Assembly (NCBI GenBank): GCA_022841745.1
Contig: JALHQW010000023.1
Span: 44,337 to 108,336 of the forward strand
Length of the DNA: 64,000 nucleotides
Direction of reading: 5' to 3'
From: Saprospiraceae bacterium
Lineage (GTDB): Bacteria > Bacteroidota > Bacteroidia > Chitinophagales > Saprospiraceae
A program made the position numbers and the translations under genes. Below, in pieces: positions 53,783 to 62,600 of the stretch. Each line of letters starts with the position of its first letter. Position 1 is the stretch's first letter. The notes below the pieces were generated by a model. It saw only the letters and a list, made by a program, of their open reading frames with translations. It ran no database searches and had not been told where the DNA came from.

Positions 53783-54994
53783 TTAAACTTCTTGTCCCCT
53801 CAAGATTTCCAACTCACGGGCGACCGCCGCCAGTTTGCCGATGGCTTCGTCAATCTGCGCAAACGTGTGCGTGGCCATGAGCGAGAACCTTATCAGGGTA
53901 TCTTCCGCCGCAACGGCTGGCGTCACCACGGGGTTCACGAACACGCCTTGCTCCTGCAGGATTTTGGTCAGCATGAAGGTCTTGTTCACGTCCCGCACAT
54001 AAATGGGGATGATGGGCGTGGTCGAGTGACCCGTCTCGAAGCCGAGGTCGTCGAGCATCCCTTTGGCGTAGCGGGTATTGGCCCAAAGCTGCTCCAGGCG
54101 CTCTGGCTCGTGCTGAATCAGTTCCAATGCGGCAATCACAGCAGCGGCGTTTGCTGGCGCAATGCTGGCGCTGAAGATGAGCGACCGGGCGTTGTGTTTC
54201 AACCAATTGGCGATGTCGTGGCTGCAAGCAATGAAGCCGCCGATGGTGGCCAGCGACTTGGAGAAAGTGCCCATGATGAGGTCCACCTCGTCCGTCAGGC
54301 CGAAGTGGTTGCAGGTGCCACGACCAAGTTCGCCCATGACGCCAAGGCCGTGCGCATCGTCCACCATGATGCTGGCGTTGTACTGCTTTGCAAGCTGCAC
54401 CATTTCGGGGAGCTTGCACACGTCGCCTTCCATGCTGAACACGCCGTCGGTGACCATAAGCGCCACGTCTTCCGGCCCACGGTCCTTTCCAGCGATTTGG
54501 AGCGTCTTTTCCAGCGACTCCATGTTGTTGTGGCGGTACTTGCGGGTGGTGGCAAAGCTCAGGCGGGTGCCGTCCACGATGGAGGCATGGTTGGCTTCGT
54601 CGGAGATGATGAAGTCCTTGCGGCCCAGCACTGAGGATAGCACGCCGAGGTTCACCTGCATGCCCGTGCTGAACACGATGGCCTCTTCCATGCCCACGAA
54701 CTTGGCCAATTTGTCCTCCAACTCGATGTGGAGGTCAAGGGTGCCATTGAGGAAGCGGGAACCAGCACAGCCGGAGCCGTACTTGTCCACGGCGGCCTTG
54801 GCGGCTTCTTTGAGCTTTGGGTGGTTGGTGAGGCCGAGGTAGCTGTTCGAGCCGAACATGAGCACCTTCTTGCCGTTCATGGTCACCACCGTGTCTTGGT
54901 CGCTTTCGATGACCCTGAAATAGGGGTACACGCCCGCCGCTTTCGCCTCCTGCGGGGCGGTGTACCGTTTCATTTTCGTTTGAAGCAGGTTCAT
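53783..54994 (-). CDS. spt: Serine palmitoyltransferase (alpha-oxoamine synthase)
   Basis: 403 residues. PLP-dependent condensing enzyme of the alpha-oxoamine synthase family: GVYPYFRVIESDQDTVVTMNG, VLMFGSNSYLGLTNHPKL, GSGCAGSRFLNGTLDLH, DDAHGLGVMGELGRG and the PLP lysine in MGTFSKSLATIGGF. The wording of these motifs matches the Bacteroides/Sphingobacterium serine palmitoyltransferases more closely than 2-amino-3-ketobutyrate CoA ligase (comparison from memory). It would make 3-ketodihydrosphingosine from serine and palmitoyl-CoA, the first step of sphingolipid synthesis. The ATG at 54992-54994 is preferred. Close to an Aur1-like gene (55795). Confidence 0.82.
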   Translation of the reverse strand: MNLLQTKMKRYTAPQEAKAAGVYPYFRVIESDQDTVVTMNGKKVLMFGSNSYLGLTNHPKLKEAAKAAVDKYGSGCAGSRFLNGTLDLHIELEDKLAKFVGMEEAIVFSTGMQVNLGVLSSVLGRKDFIISDEANHASIVDGTRLSFATTRKYRHNNMESLEKTLQIAGKDRGPEDVALMVTDGVFSMEGDVCKLPEMVQLAKQYNASIMVDDAHGLGVMGELGRGTCNHFGLTDEVDLIMGTFSKSLATIGGFIACSHDIANWLKHNARSLIFSASIAPANAAAVIAALELIQHEPERLEQLWANTRYAKGMLDDLGFETGHSTTPIIPIYVRDVNKTFMLTKILQEQGVFVNPVVTPAVAAEDTLIRFSLMATHTFAQIDEAIGKLAAVARELEILRGQEV

Positions 54995-55130
54995 TTTGTG
55001 AAGTAAAAAGGAAAAAGGAGAAAGGAAAAAGTAGGGCCGCTGCCATGCCAAGTTGCTGAACGACAAGCGGTTACGAATTGCCTTTGCCTTGTTGCCTCAT
55101 TTTCTGTATTGTGTGTATTGCGAATGAATG

Positions 55131-55526
55131 TTAAAAAAAACGGTTGACTTTCAACCCTTTCAAATATTCGTCCATCACCTCATCCTTCCCAACAATATCC
55201 ATTTTCTCATGGATGGCTTGCGATATGATTATCCTATCGAAAGGGTTACGATGATACCAAGGCAGTTGGTGTTGCACCAAGGTGTGAGAAAATTCAATCG
55301 GTAAAATTATGAAACAGTTTTCGTTGACATCGTCAATGACCGTCTCATACTTGCCCCTTATGTCCAATTTCCCCAAGGAAGTCTTGATGGAAACCTCCCA
55401 AAGACTGGCAATGCTGACAAAACTCTCGTTTTGGGGGTCTTCTATGGCTTTTCGGGCAGTTTCGCTTAGCTGCTCACTACCTGCTACAAACCATAAGAAG
55501 GCATGGGTGTCCAGTAAGAGTTTCAT
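55131..55526 (-). CDS. vapC: PIN-domain toxin, VapC family
   Basis: 131 residues. PIN-domain RNase: MKLLLDTHAFLWFVAGSEQL (first Asp), SIASLWEVSIKTSLGKLDI (Glu), and NPFDRIIISQAI (the later Asp). The acidic set is complete. ATG at 55524-55526 overlaps the antitoxin's stop codon by one base (TGATG), a typical TA arrangement. It would cleave specific RNA when the antitoxin is lost. Confidence 0.9.
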   Translation of the reverse strand: MKLLLDTHAFLWFVAGSEQLSETARKAIEDPQNESFVSIASLWEVSIKTSLGKLDIRGKYETVIDDVNENCFIILPIEFSHTLVQHQLPWYHRNPFDRIIISQAIHEKMDIVGKDEVMDEYLKGLKVNRFF

Positions 55527-55732
55527 CACATACAGTCTTTGAAATCCTCCAACGGCGCATCGAAATCGCTTGCCAAGATGTACTTCCCTTTGGCGCTGCC
55601 AAACTTCGGGGTCGGCTTCTTGGGCTGCTTGGGGGCATGTTTCATCAGCAAATAGCCAATGAAATCAAGTACTTCCTGCTTCAAGTTCTCAGGAAGCACT
55701 TGGAGTTGATGGATGATGATTTTATCAGTCAT
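55526..55732 (-). CDS. DUF2281-type antitoxin
   Basis: 68 residues. MTDKIIIHQLQVLPENLKQEVLDFIGYLLMKHA is the DUF2281 pattern found before PIN-domain toxins, followed by a basic linker and a tail with DFDAPLEDFKD that would occupy the toxin. Small, no signal peptide. Coupled to the vapC-like gene by a one-base overlap. Confidence 0.88.
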   Translation of the reverse strand: MTDKIIIHQLQVLPENLKQEVLDFIGYLLMKHAPKQPKKPTPKFGSAKGKYILASDFDAPLEDFKDCM

Positions 55733-55794
55733 GGACTATTTTTTTCAATTCATTGGGATTCTCAATATGGCAGTTAGCTTTTTCACATTGAAAA

Positions 55795-56715
55795 TCAACG
55801 GATTATATCGGCATACTTACCCATCCACCCATTCACCCTCGTCCTCAAAATCAATTTTTCATAAACCAAAATCGTCGCTACGGCGCAGGCCGCTCCAAGA
55901 ATCACGTCTATGATGTAGTGGTGGCGGGAATAGACCGCCGCCCACCAAATTCCGAGTAAAATTACCAAAAACACCAGACTGGCAAGGCGTAACCGCATTT
56001 TTACCCCAAAATACAGGGTAACGAGCGGATAAGCCGAGTGCAGCGAAGGTATGGCGGCAAAGACATTGGCGTTCTTGGCGTACATGCCATTGAACAATTT
56101 CACCCCCAAGATGCGGTCAAAGTTCGCCAACCCCGCCTCATTGCCAGGGATTTTGAAATTTTCCTCGAAGCCATGAAGCTCCACGTACCACGGCGCTGCA
56201 GCCGGGTAGGCATAGTACAGCAAAAAGCCAAAAAGGTTTACGAGCAAAAAAGATAGGGAAAAATCGAGCAGGGTTCGTTTGTCCTTGAAAAAAAGCCAAA
56301 GGGCGAAGGCCATTGGCACGGGCACCCAGCAGAGGTAGAACAGGCCGGATAGCACATCGGCCACGGGGTGGGTATTGACGGCGAAATACTCGTTGGGCGT
56401 CACCCGCTGGCCCAGGTACTCGAAGCCGAACAGCGCCTTCTCTATTTCGTAGGGTTCTTGGACGTGTACGGGGTTCACCTCGTAGTTGGGCAGTACCCGC
56501 ATGGCATCGTAGATGACCCAGTAAATGCCAAAAAAAGCGAGGGAAAGGAAGACCTTCCGGGTGGTTCCGGTCGTGAAAAACAGCGTCAGGCAAAGGCCGA
56601 GGAAGACGAAATGGTCGGTGCGGATGCCCACCACCAGCGATGTCCAAAGCAGGTAGGCCACGGCAAGGCCCAGCATGATGGTCGTCTCTCGTCTTGGAAA
56701 CCGCTCAAATGACAT
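55795..56715 (-). CDS. PAP2/Aur1-like membrane phosphotransferase, candidate phosphosphingolipid head-group synthase
   Basis: 306 residues with about seven hydrophobic segments. The PAP2 signature is split as usual: AIPSLHSAYPLVTLYFG and SRHHYIIDVILGAACA, giving the active histidines; FVNxHG-like FAVNTHPVADVLSG precedes. This architecture is that of inositol-phosphorylceramide synthase (Aur1) and related lipid phosphotransferases. With serine palmitoyltransferase only 0.8 kb away, transfer of a phospho-head group to ceramide is the best hypothesis. The ATG at 56713-56715 is used; the frame upstream would start with TTG inside the 18-base repeats. Confidence 0.75.
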   Translation of the reverse strand: MSFERFPRRETTIMLGLAVAYLLWTSLVVGIRTDHFVFLGLCLTLFFTTGTTRKVFLSLAFFGIYWVIYDAMRVLPNYEVNPVHVQEPYEIEKALFGFEYLGQRVTPNEYFAVNTHPVADVLSGLFYLCWVPVPMAFALWLFFKDKRTLLDFSLSFLLVNLFGFLLYYAYPAAAPWYVELHGFEENFKIPGNEAGLANFDRILGVKLFNGMYAKNANVFAAIPSLHSAYPLVTLYFGVKMRLRLASLVFLVILLGIWWAAVYSRHHYIIDVILGAACAVATILVYEKLILRTRVNGWMGKYADIIR

Positions 56716-56735
56716 GAAGCTAACGGGTGTTGACT

Positions 56736-56771
56736 GGAGATTTGGCAAATCTTGGAGATTTGACAAATCTT
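56736..56771 (-). repeat. Tandem 18-base palindromic repeat upstream of the PAP2 gene
   Basis: GGAGATTTGGCAAATCTT (56736-56753) and GGAGATTTGACAAATCTT (56754-56771). Each contains AGATTTG-C-CAAATCT or nearly so. It lies 20 bases before the ATG, in the leader of the PAP2 gene. Confidence 0.85.
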
Positions 56772-56877
56772 AGGCCGCTTACAAATGCTTTGCGCTCCCA
56801 AATTGTTGCATGGGAGCACAAACAAAGGCCGCAAAGGTAGGAAGGGGGCTTCAATATTGAAGTTGCGGTAGCAAAGA

Positions 56878-57858
56878 ATGCTGAAACTGCTTTACTTTGA
56901 GCCAACAGCTTTTCAATTTCTCATGCTTTGTTCTCAAATAATCTTCCTTTTTCTCGCAATTTTTGGGTCAAAATGCACGGGGGCTGCCCTGCCCGACCAA
57001 CCCTTCGTGCTTGTGCTCGGCGTGGCCCAAGACGCTGGCTACCCGCAAGCCGATTGCCAAAAAGATTGCTGCAAAACGGCTTGGGAGCAACCCCAGCATC
57101 GCCGGATGGTCTCTTGCATCGCAGTGGTTGACCCAGCCAGCAACCAGTTCTGGATGGTGGACGCAACCCCCGATTTTGCGGAGCAACAACGCCTCGCCCA
57201 ATACGTATTGCCGGGTAGGCAATTGAAATTGGCAGGCATTTTTCTCACCCATGCACACATAGGCCATTACACGGGCCTGATGCAGCTTGGGCGGGAGGCA
57301 ATGGGCGCAAAAGCAGTGCCCGTACATGCCATGCCCCGCATGACCGATTTTTTGGGGAACAACGGGCCTTGGAGCCAGTTGGTGTCGCTCCGCAATATCG
57401 AGTTGCACCTCTTGCAGCCCGGCTCGGCAGCTGTGCTGAACGAACGGCTGCGAATGGTGCCCATGCCCGTGCCGCACCGTGGGGAATTCTCCGAAACGGT
57501 CGGTTTCCGCATCGAAGGGCCGGGCAGGTCGCTGGTTTTCATACCCGATATTGACAAATGGGAGCGCTGGGAACGGGACATCAACGCCGTGGTAAAGGCC
57601 ACGGACTATGCCCTGCTCGACGGCACGTTCTACCAAAACGGAGAAATCCCGGGCCGTGACATGTCCGAGATTCCGCACCCGTTCATCGAGGAAAGCATGG
57701 CGAGGTTTTCGCAGCTGTCCGCAATGGAACGGGCAAAAATCCGTTTCATCCATTTTAACCACACAAATCCCGTGATGCGGGAAAACAGTGCGGCGGCAAA
57801 GCATGTTCTTGATAACGGCTTTGGCATCGCTTCGCAAGGGGAGCGGTTCGGCCTTTGA
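56878..57858 (+). CDS. PqqB-like metallo-beta-lactamase fold protein, exported
   Basis: 326 residues from ATG 56878; an internal ATG at 56923 starts a better signal peptide (MLCSQIIFLFLAIFGSKC, lipobox-like). PqqB-type start LVLGVAQDAGYPQADCQKDCCKTAW, then VDATPDF and the metal motif THAHIGHYTGLMQLG. No other pqq genes are present and the protein is exported, so it is not a cofactor-synthesis PqqB; it belongs to the exported MBL-fold group of unknown substrate. It precedes the S41 protease with a 39-base gap, same strand. Confidence 0.8.
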   Translation: MLKLLYFEPTAFQFLMLCSQIIFLFLAIFGSKCTGAALPDQPFVLVLGVAQDAGYPQADCQKDCCKTAWEQPQHRRMVSCIAVVDPASNQFWMVDATPDFAEQQRLAQYVLPGRQLKLAGIFLTHAHIGHYTGLMQLGREAMGAKAVPVHAMPRMTDFLGNNGPWSQLVSLRNIELHLLQPGSAAVLNERLRMVPMPVPHRGEFSETVGFRIEGPGRSLVFIPDIDKWERWERDINAVVKATDYALLDGTFYQNGEIPGRDMSEIPHPFIEESMARFSQLSAMERAKIRFIHFNHTNPVMRENSAAAKHVLDNGFGIASQGERFGL

Positions 57859-57897
57859 AACCTTGCATTCAAGCCATTGATTTTCAATATTATAGCA

Positions 57898-59538
57898 ATG
57901 AAATTTTTCAAATCACGTACTTCCAAATTCCTCGCCATCGGGGCCATCGCTTTCGGCGGCTTGGCCACCACGGTCATCGAGAACGGCAACTACTTCGAAA
58001 TTGCCAAGAACATCGAAATCTTCGCCAATCTGTACAAGGAGGTGAACACCTACTACGTGGACGAGCTTGACCCCTCCACGCTGATGAAGACGGGCATTGA
58101 CGCCATGATGGAGAGCCTAGACCCCTACACCAATTATATCAGCGAGACGCAAATCGAGGGCTACCGCTTCATTACCGAGGGGAAGTACAACGGCATCGGG
58201 GCGGACATCCGCCTTATTGATGGGCTGCCGACCATCGTATCGCCTTATTTGGATGCGCCAGCGCAAAAGGCAGGCCTCAAGGCGGGTGATAAAATCATCG
58301 CCATTGACGGCAAGGACACCAAGGGCAAGACCACCGACGAGGTGAGCGCCTTCCTGAAGGGCTACCCCGGCACCGAAGTGGAACTGACCATCAGCCGCCC
58401 TGGGCAAGATAAGCCCCTGAAAATCACGCTCGTTCGGGACGAAGTCTCCGTCTCCAACGTGCCCTACGCTGGCATGGTCTCCGGCGACGTGGGCTATATT
58501 GCCCTCACCACCTTCACCCGTGATGCGGGCAAGAACGTGGCCAAGGCCCTCGCCGACCTGAAAACCGAGCAGCCCAACCTCAAGGGCGTCATCCTCGACC
58601 TGCGTGACAACGGTGGTGGACTTTTGGCCGAGGCAGTGAACCTTTGCAACGTGTTCATCCCCCGTGACGAACTCGTGGTGACGACCAAGGGCAAGGTGCA
58701 GGAATGGGACCGCAGCTTCCGCACCCAAAGCCCAGCGAACGACCCGCAGGTGCCGGTCATCGTTTTAATCAACAAAGGCTCGGCATCGGCCTCCGAAATC
58801 GTGTCGGGAACCATTCAGGACCTGGACCGGGGCGTGCTGCTCGGCCAGCGCAGCTACGGCAAGGGCCTCGTGCAGAACACCCGTGACATCGGATACAACG
58901 CCAAGGTGAAACTCACCACGGCCAAGTACTACATCCCCAGCGGGCGCTGCATCCAGGCCGTGGAATACGAAGACGGCAAGCCCGTTGACATCGCCGACGC
59001 CAAGCGGGCCAAGTTCAAGACCCGCAACGGCCGTACCGTACTCGACGGTGGCGGCGTGGCCCCCGACGTGCTGCTCGACCACGACGCCAACAGCAATATC
59101 CTGCAAACCTTGGAGGAGAAAAACGTCGTGTTCAAATACGTGACGGAGTGGATGCTGCGCAATCCGGAGGTAAAAACCCTGGAGGATTTCCATTTCACAG
59201 CCTGGGACGACTTCGTTGCCTTCCTCAACAAGCAGAACTACGATTTCGATACCGAGACGGAGAAGCTGCTCAAGGATTTGAAGGAAAAATCAACCAAAGG
59301 CGGCTACCTCACTGCTGCTGACCTGCAAGCCTTGGAAACCAAGGTCATGGCAGCCAAGAAGGCGGACATCGAAAAACACAAGGAGCGCATCACCGACATG
59401 ATCGAGAAGGAAATCGTGAGCCGTTTCTTCTATGAAAAAGGGCGCATACAGGTGGGCCTGCGCAATGATGTGGAGATAAAGGAGGCCGTTAAGTTGTTGG
59501 GCGATAAGGCGAGGTATGATGCGATATTAAAGGGGTAA
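57898..59538 (+). CDS. S41-family C-terminal processing protease
   Basis: 546 residues. N-terminal membrane anchor/signal (FLAIGAIAFGGLATTVI), an N-domain (NTYYVDELDPSTLMKTGIDAMMESLDPYTNYI), a PDZ domain (DAPAQKAGLKAGDKIIAIDGKD) and the S41 catalytic part with GVILDLRDNGGGLLAEAVNL and the Ser in INKGSASASEIVSGTIQD, Lys in RSYGKGLVQN. It trims proteins in the periplasm. The start is the ATG at 57898, which begins the anchor; the frame opens with TTG at 57877. Confidence 0.93.
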   Translation: MKFFKSRTSKFLAIGAIAFGGLATTVIENGNYFEIAKNIEIFANLYKEVNTYYVDELDPSTLMKTGIDAMMESLDPYTNYISETQIEGYRFITEGKYNGIGADIRLIDGLPTIVSPYLDAPAQKAGLKAGDKIIAIDGKDTKGKTTDEVSAFLKGYPGTEVELTISRPGQDKPLKITLVRDEVSVSNVPYAGMVSGDVGYIALTTFTRDAGKNVAKALADLKTEQPNLKGVILDLRDNGGGLLAEAVNLCNVFIPRDELVVTTKGKVQEWDRSFRTQSPANDPQVPVIVLINKGSASASEIVSGTIQDLDRGVLLGQRSYGKGLVQNTRDIGYNAKVKLTTAKYYIPSGRCIQAVEYEDGKPVDIADAKRAKFKTRNGRTVLDGGGVAPDVLLDHDANSNILQTLEEKNVVFKYVTEWMLRNPEVKTLEDFHFTAWDDFVAFLNKQNYDFDTETEKLLKDLKEKSTKGGYLTAADLQALETKVMAAKKADIEKHKERITDMIEKEIVSRFFYEKGRIQVGLRNDVEIKEAVKLLGDKARYDAILKG

Positions 59539-59568
59539 AATGAATCGAACTATTCGCTGGACAAGTAT

Positions 59569-59576
59569 TAGTTTTG
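59569..59576 (+). promoter_or_regulatory. Candidate promoter of the AAA-ATPase/DUF4276 pair
   Basis: TAGTTTTG (TAnnTTTG) 24 bases before the ATG at 59600. It gives the pair its own promoter after the S41 protease gene. The -33 side is not well matched. Confidence 0.45.
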
Positions 59577-59599
59577 AGGCTTAAAACTCTTGAATTAGC

Positions 59600-60823
59600 A
59601 TGATAAAATCAATCAAGCTGACTAATTTCTTTAGCTTCAAAGATGAAGAAATTGTGTTTGACCCATCCGTCAATTTGCTTGTAGGCATCAACGGGTCTGG
59701 CAAGTCCAATCTCCTTAAAGCTATCCGTTTGTTGAAAGAGGGTGTTGAAGGTAGCACCAAAGACACTGCCCTTAGGGATTTGATAATTGATGTTTGGGGC
59801 GGTTTTGAAAATGTTTATTGCAAGAGTTTACGAGATACAAAACATGACAATTCTCTAGGAATTGAATTTAAGTTTGATGGGGCAGTTTTATCATCCTATG
59901 GTCAAGGCGTTTACGAGTTCAGGAAAGATGTAGTTTACAAGATAATCTTGATAAGAAAACCAAGCACAGATAACTACTACGTAAGTGAGAAAATTAGTGA
60001 TGAAGGAGGCTACATCTACTTGGATTTTATCAACGGCAATGGTAAGGTCAGGGAAAGGATAGGAGATGGACAAGTCCCTTTCATCAGCTACGACGATTAC
60101 AACCCACAAGAATTGGCACTTGCAAAAATTTCCGATTTTGATAAAGACAGATTCCTTCCATTGGTTTTGATAAAGCGGGCCATAAAGGACATGGTTGTTT
60201 ACAACTATTTTGACACGACTGCCGAAAGTAAATTGAGAAAAGCAATGAACGCCACATCGGGCGAAAAAAAACTGTTTCCTGACGGCAGCAACCTACCTCA
60301 GATTTTAAACACCATAAAAATCAACTCAAAACCTTCATTCAAAGCTATCCAAGATAAACTTAGGGACGTAAATCCGATGTTTTCAGGTTTTGACTTCAAT
60401 TTCTTGGGGTCTGGCAACTTTGAACTTATGTTGGATGAGAATGAATTGAATAGTTCTGTCCACATCACCCATGTATCAGATGGAACATTAAGGTATTTAT
60501 GCTTACTCGCTATTTTGTTCAACCCCCAGCGAGGAAAGTTCGTCTGCATTGATGAACCAGAGGTTGGTTTGCATCCCGATATGATCTTTAACATAGCTAA
60601 TGCAATAAAGGATGCCTCGGACGACACGACTTTCCTGATTGCCACACATTCGGAAAACATCCTTGATGCCTTCAAGGTCGAAAACGTCAGGGTGTTTGAA
60701 AAAGATGAAACCAACTGCTCCGTTATCCACCAATTTAGTGAAGATGAATTTGATGGCTGGTATGACGAATTCAACCCTGGGCGCATGTGGAGGGCTGGAG
60801 ATATTGGAGGAAAACGCTGGTAA
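59600..60823 (+). CDS. AAA-type ATPase of the RecF/SMC-like (AAA_21) group, defence-type
   Basis: 407 residues. Walker A GINGSGKSNLLKAI near residue 30; the C-terminal ABC-type signature VSDGTLRYLCLLAILFNP, Walker B FVCIDEPEVGLHPD (about residues 310-325) and the histidine switch LIATHSENILDAF. There is no coiled coil or toprim domain in the same chain, but the next gene supplies a toprim-like candidate. AT-rich, unlike the GC-rich genes on both sides, so it is probably a recent acquisition. Start ATG 59600, with its own promoter-like motif. Confidence 0.88.
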   Translation: MIKSIKLTNFFSFKDEEIVFDPSVNLLVGINGSGKSNLLKAIRLLKEGVEGSTKDTALRDLIIDVWGGFENVYCKSLRDTKHDNSLGIEFKFDGAVLSSYGQGVYEFRKDVVYKIILIRKPSTDNYYVSEKISDEGGYIYLDFINGNGKVRERIGDGQVPFISYDDYNPQELALAKISDFDKDRFLPLVLIKRAIKDMVVYNYFDTTAESKLRKAMNATSGEKKLFPDGSNLPQILNTIKINSKPSFKAIQDKLRDVNPMFSGFDFNFLGSGNFELMLDENELNSSVHITHVSDGTLRYLCLLAILFNPQRGKFVCIDEPEVGLHPDMIFNIANAIKDASDDTTFLIATHSENILDAFKVENVRVFEKDETNCSVIHQFSEDEFDGWYDEFNPGRMWRAGDIGGKRW

Positions 60824-60839
60824 TTCAATAGATTGATTT

Positions 60840-61388
60840 ATGAAGAAAGACTTTGGTACTATACTGTTTATTGAAGGTACGGACGATACAACCAACGGAG
60901 TTCTTAGTCAAGGTTTTAATAAACTCTTGAGTAAAAAGCTGGCCGGAAAAATGCCTCGGATAAACATGGGGGAAGGAAAAACACAGGCCATCAAGAAATT
61001 CAAGAACAATAAACTTGGCCGAACAAGCCTTCTTTTGATTGATTTGGATACGAGCGATGAAAACACAGACAGCGTCCTAAAGGAAAATCAACTTTATGAA
61101 CATAAAAACTGCATATTCTTTATGATACAAGAAATGGAAGCTTGGTTTTTATCGCAACCTGCAATGCTTGACAAGTATTACAAGGATAAGATTTCAAAAA
61201 AAATACCTGCAAAACCTGCAAAAGATATTGATGACCCATCAGATTTATTGGCCAATATTACCAGAAATACCAAGAAAGGCAAATACCACAAAGTCCAAGA
61301 TGGCACTCAACTGCTCCAGTTGTTGGACGCCGATAAATTAGAGAATGACTTTCCTGATTTCAAAGCCTTAATCGAAAAATTGGCTTAA
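60840..61388 (+). CDS. DUF4276-family protein (toprim-like), partner of the ATPase
   Basis: 182 residues. Starts GTILFIEGTDDTTNGVL, with a glutamate in a beta-strand-loop, then TSLLLIDLDTSDENTDS, with the D-x-D, then FFMIQEMEAWFLSQPAML. This E...DxD order is that of the toprim fold used by OLD nucleases and PARIS AriB; DUF4276 is the best family match. It follows the ATPase by 16 bases and shares its low GC. ATPase plus toprim-like partner suggests an anti-phage module; exact type is not one I can name. Confidence 0.7.
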   Translation: MKKDFGTILFIEGTDDTTNGVLSQGFNKLLSKKLAGKMPRINMGEGKTQAIKKFKNNKLGRTSLLLIDLDTSDENTDSVLKENQLYEHKNCIFFMIQEMEAWFLSQPAMLDKYYKDKISKKIPAKPAKDIDDPSDLLANITRNTKKGKYHKVQDGTQLLQLLDADKLENDFPDFKALIEKLA

Positions 61389-61408
61389 TTAATCAAACAA
61401 CCTAACCT

Positions 61409-62566
61409 ATGCATTACCACCATCTCGGCACCATCCCACCCAAGCGCCATACCCAGTTCCGCAAGCCCGACGGCACCCTTTATGCCGAGGAGTTGTTCTC
61501 TACCGAGGGTTTCAGCGATGTCTATTCGCTCATTTACCATACGCACCCGCCGACCCAAATCGTGCAGGTGGGCGACCCGTACAGCGTGGCACCGAAGCTG
61601 GTCTCGGATAAACAGTTGAAGCACCGAAGCTTGAAGGGCTTCCGCATTGAGCCAGAGGACGACTACCTGCGCAGCCGCAAGCCGGTGCTCGTCAACGACG
61701 ACTGCCGTATTACCCTCGCTGCACCTCGCAAGAGCATGTCGGACTATTTTTACAAAAATGCCGATGCCGACGAGGTGATTTTCATCCATGAAGGCACGGG
61801 TACGCTGCGCACCATGTACGGCAACCTCGACTTCGCCTACGGCGACTACCTCGTGGTGCCTCGTGGCACGACCTACCAGCTGACCTTCAACGACGAGAAC
61901 AACCGCCTTTTCATTGTCGAAAGCACCAGCCCCATCACTACGCCTAAACGCTATCGCAACAATTACGGCCAGTTGCTGGAGCACTCGCCCTACTGCGAGC
62001 GGGACATCCGCAAGCCGATGCAATTGGAGACCCACGACGAGCAGGGCGACTTTCTGTTTTACATCAAAAAACAGGACCTGATTTACCCCTACCACTACCT
62101 CAACCACCCCTTCGATGTGGTGGGTTGGGACGGCTACCTCTACCCCTACGCCTTTAGCATCCATAATTTTGAACCCATCACGGGCCGCCTGCACATGCCG
62201 CCGCCCATCCACCAGACCTTCGAGACCCGTGCCTTTGTCATTTGCAGTTTCGTGCCCCGGCTCTACGACTACCACCCGCTGTCCATCCCTGCACCTTACA
62301 ACCACTCGAACATTGACAGCGACGAGGTGCTCTATTACGTGGACGGCGACTTCATGAGCCGCAAGAGCGTGGAGCGGGGCCAAATCACCCTGCACCCCGG
62401 TGGCATCCCGCACGGGCCGCACCTCGGCACGGTGGAGAAGAGCATCGGCAAAAAAGAGACGCTTGAACTTGCGGTGATGGTGGATACTTTCCGGCCACTG
62501 AAGATGACGGAGTATGCGGCGGGGATTGAGGACAAAGAATACTATAGAAGCTGGTTGCCTTCATGA
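61409..62566 (+). CDS. hmgA: Homogentisate 1,2-dioxygenase
   Basis: 385 residues. Cupin-fold ring-opening dioxygenase of tyrosine and phenylalanine degradation, making maleylacetoacetate. Typical blocks: YHHLGTIPPKRHTQFRKPDG at the start, VIFIHEGTGTLRTMYGNLDF, and the iron site HxxxxxE...H region with HPGGIPHGPH, plus the PYHYLNHPFDVVGWDGYLYP and EYYRSW ends. No other tyrosine-degradation gene is in the window. Start ATG 61409, 20 bases after the DUF4276 stop; the GC-rich composition shows it is native here and the low-GC pair was inserted upstream. Confidence 0.93.
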   Translation: MHYHHLGTIPPKRHTQFRKPDGTLYAEELFSTEGFSDVYSLIYHTHPPTQIVQVGDPYSVAPKLVSDKQLKHRSLKGFRIEPEDDYLRSRKPVLVNDDCRITLAAPRKSMSDYFYKNADADEVIFIHEGTGTLRTMYGNLDFAYGDYLVVPRGTTYQLTFNDENNRLFIVESTSPITTPKRYRNNYGQLLEHSPYCERDIRKPMQLETHDEQGDFLFYIKKQDLIYPYHYLNHPFDVVGWDGYLYPYAFSIHNFEPITGRLHMPPPIHQTFETRAFVICSFVPRLYDYHPLSIPAPYNHSNIDSDEVLYYVDGDFMSRKSVERGQITLHPGGIPHGPHLGTVEKSIGKKETLELAVMVDTFRPLKMTEYAAGIEDKEYYRSWLPS

Positions 62567-62600
62567 AAAACCCTTATTTTCGTAGAAAAATACGTCGCCA

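Noticed and set aside
53783..54994. Alternative call as 2-amino-3-ketobutyrate CoA ligase (kbl)
   Set aside because: Same superfamily, but the motif wording fits bacterial serine palmitoyltransferase better and no threonine dehydrogenase gene is next to it.
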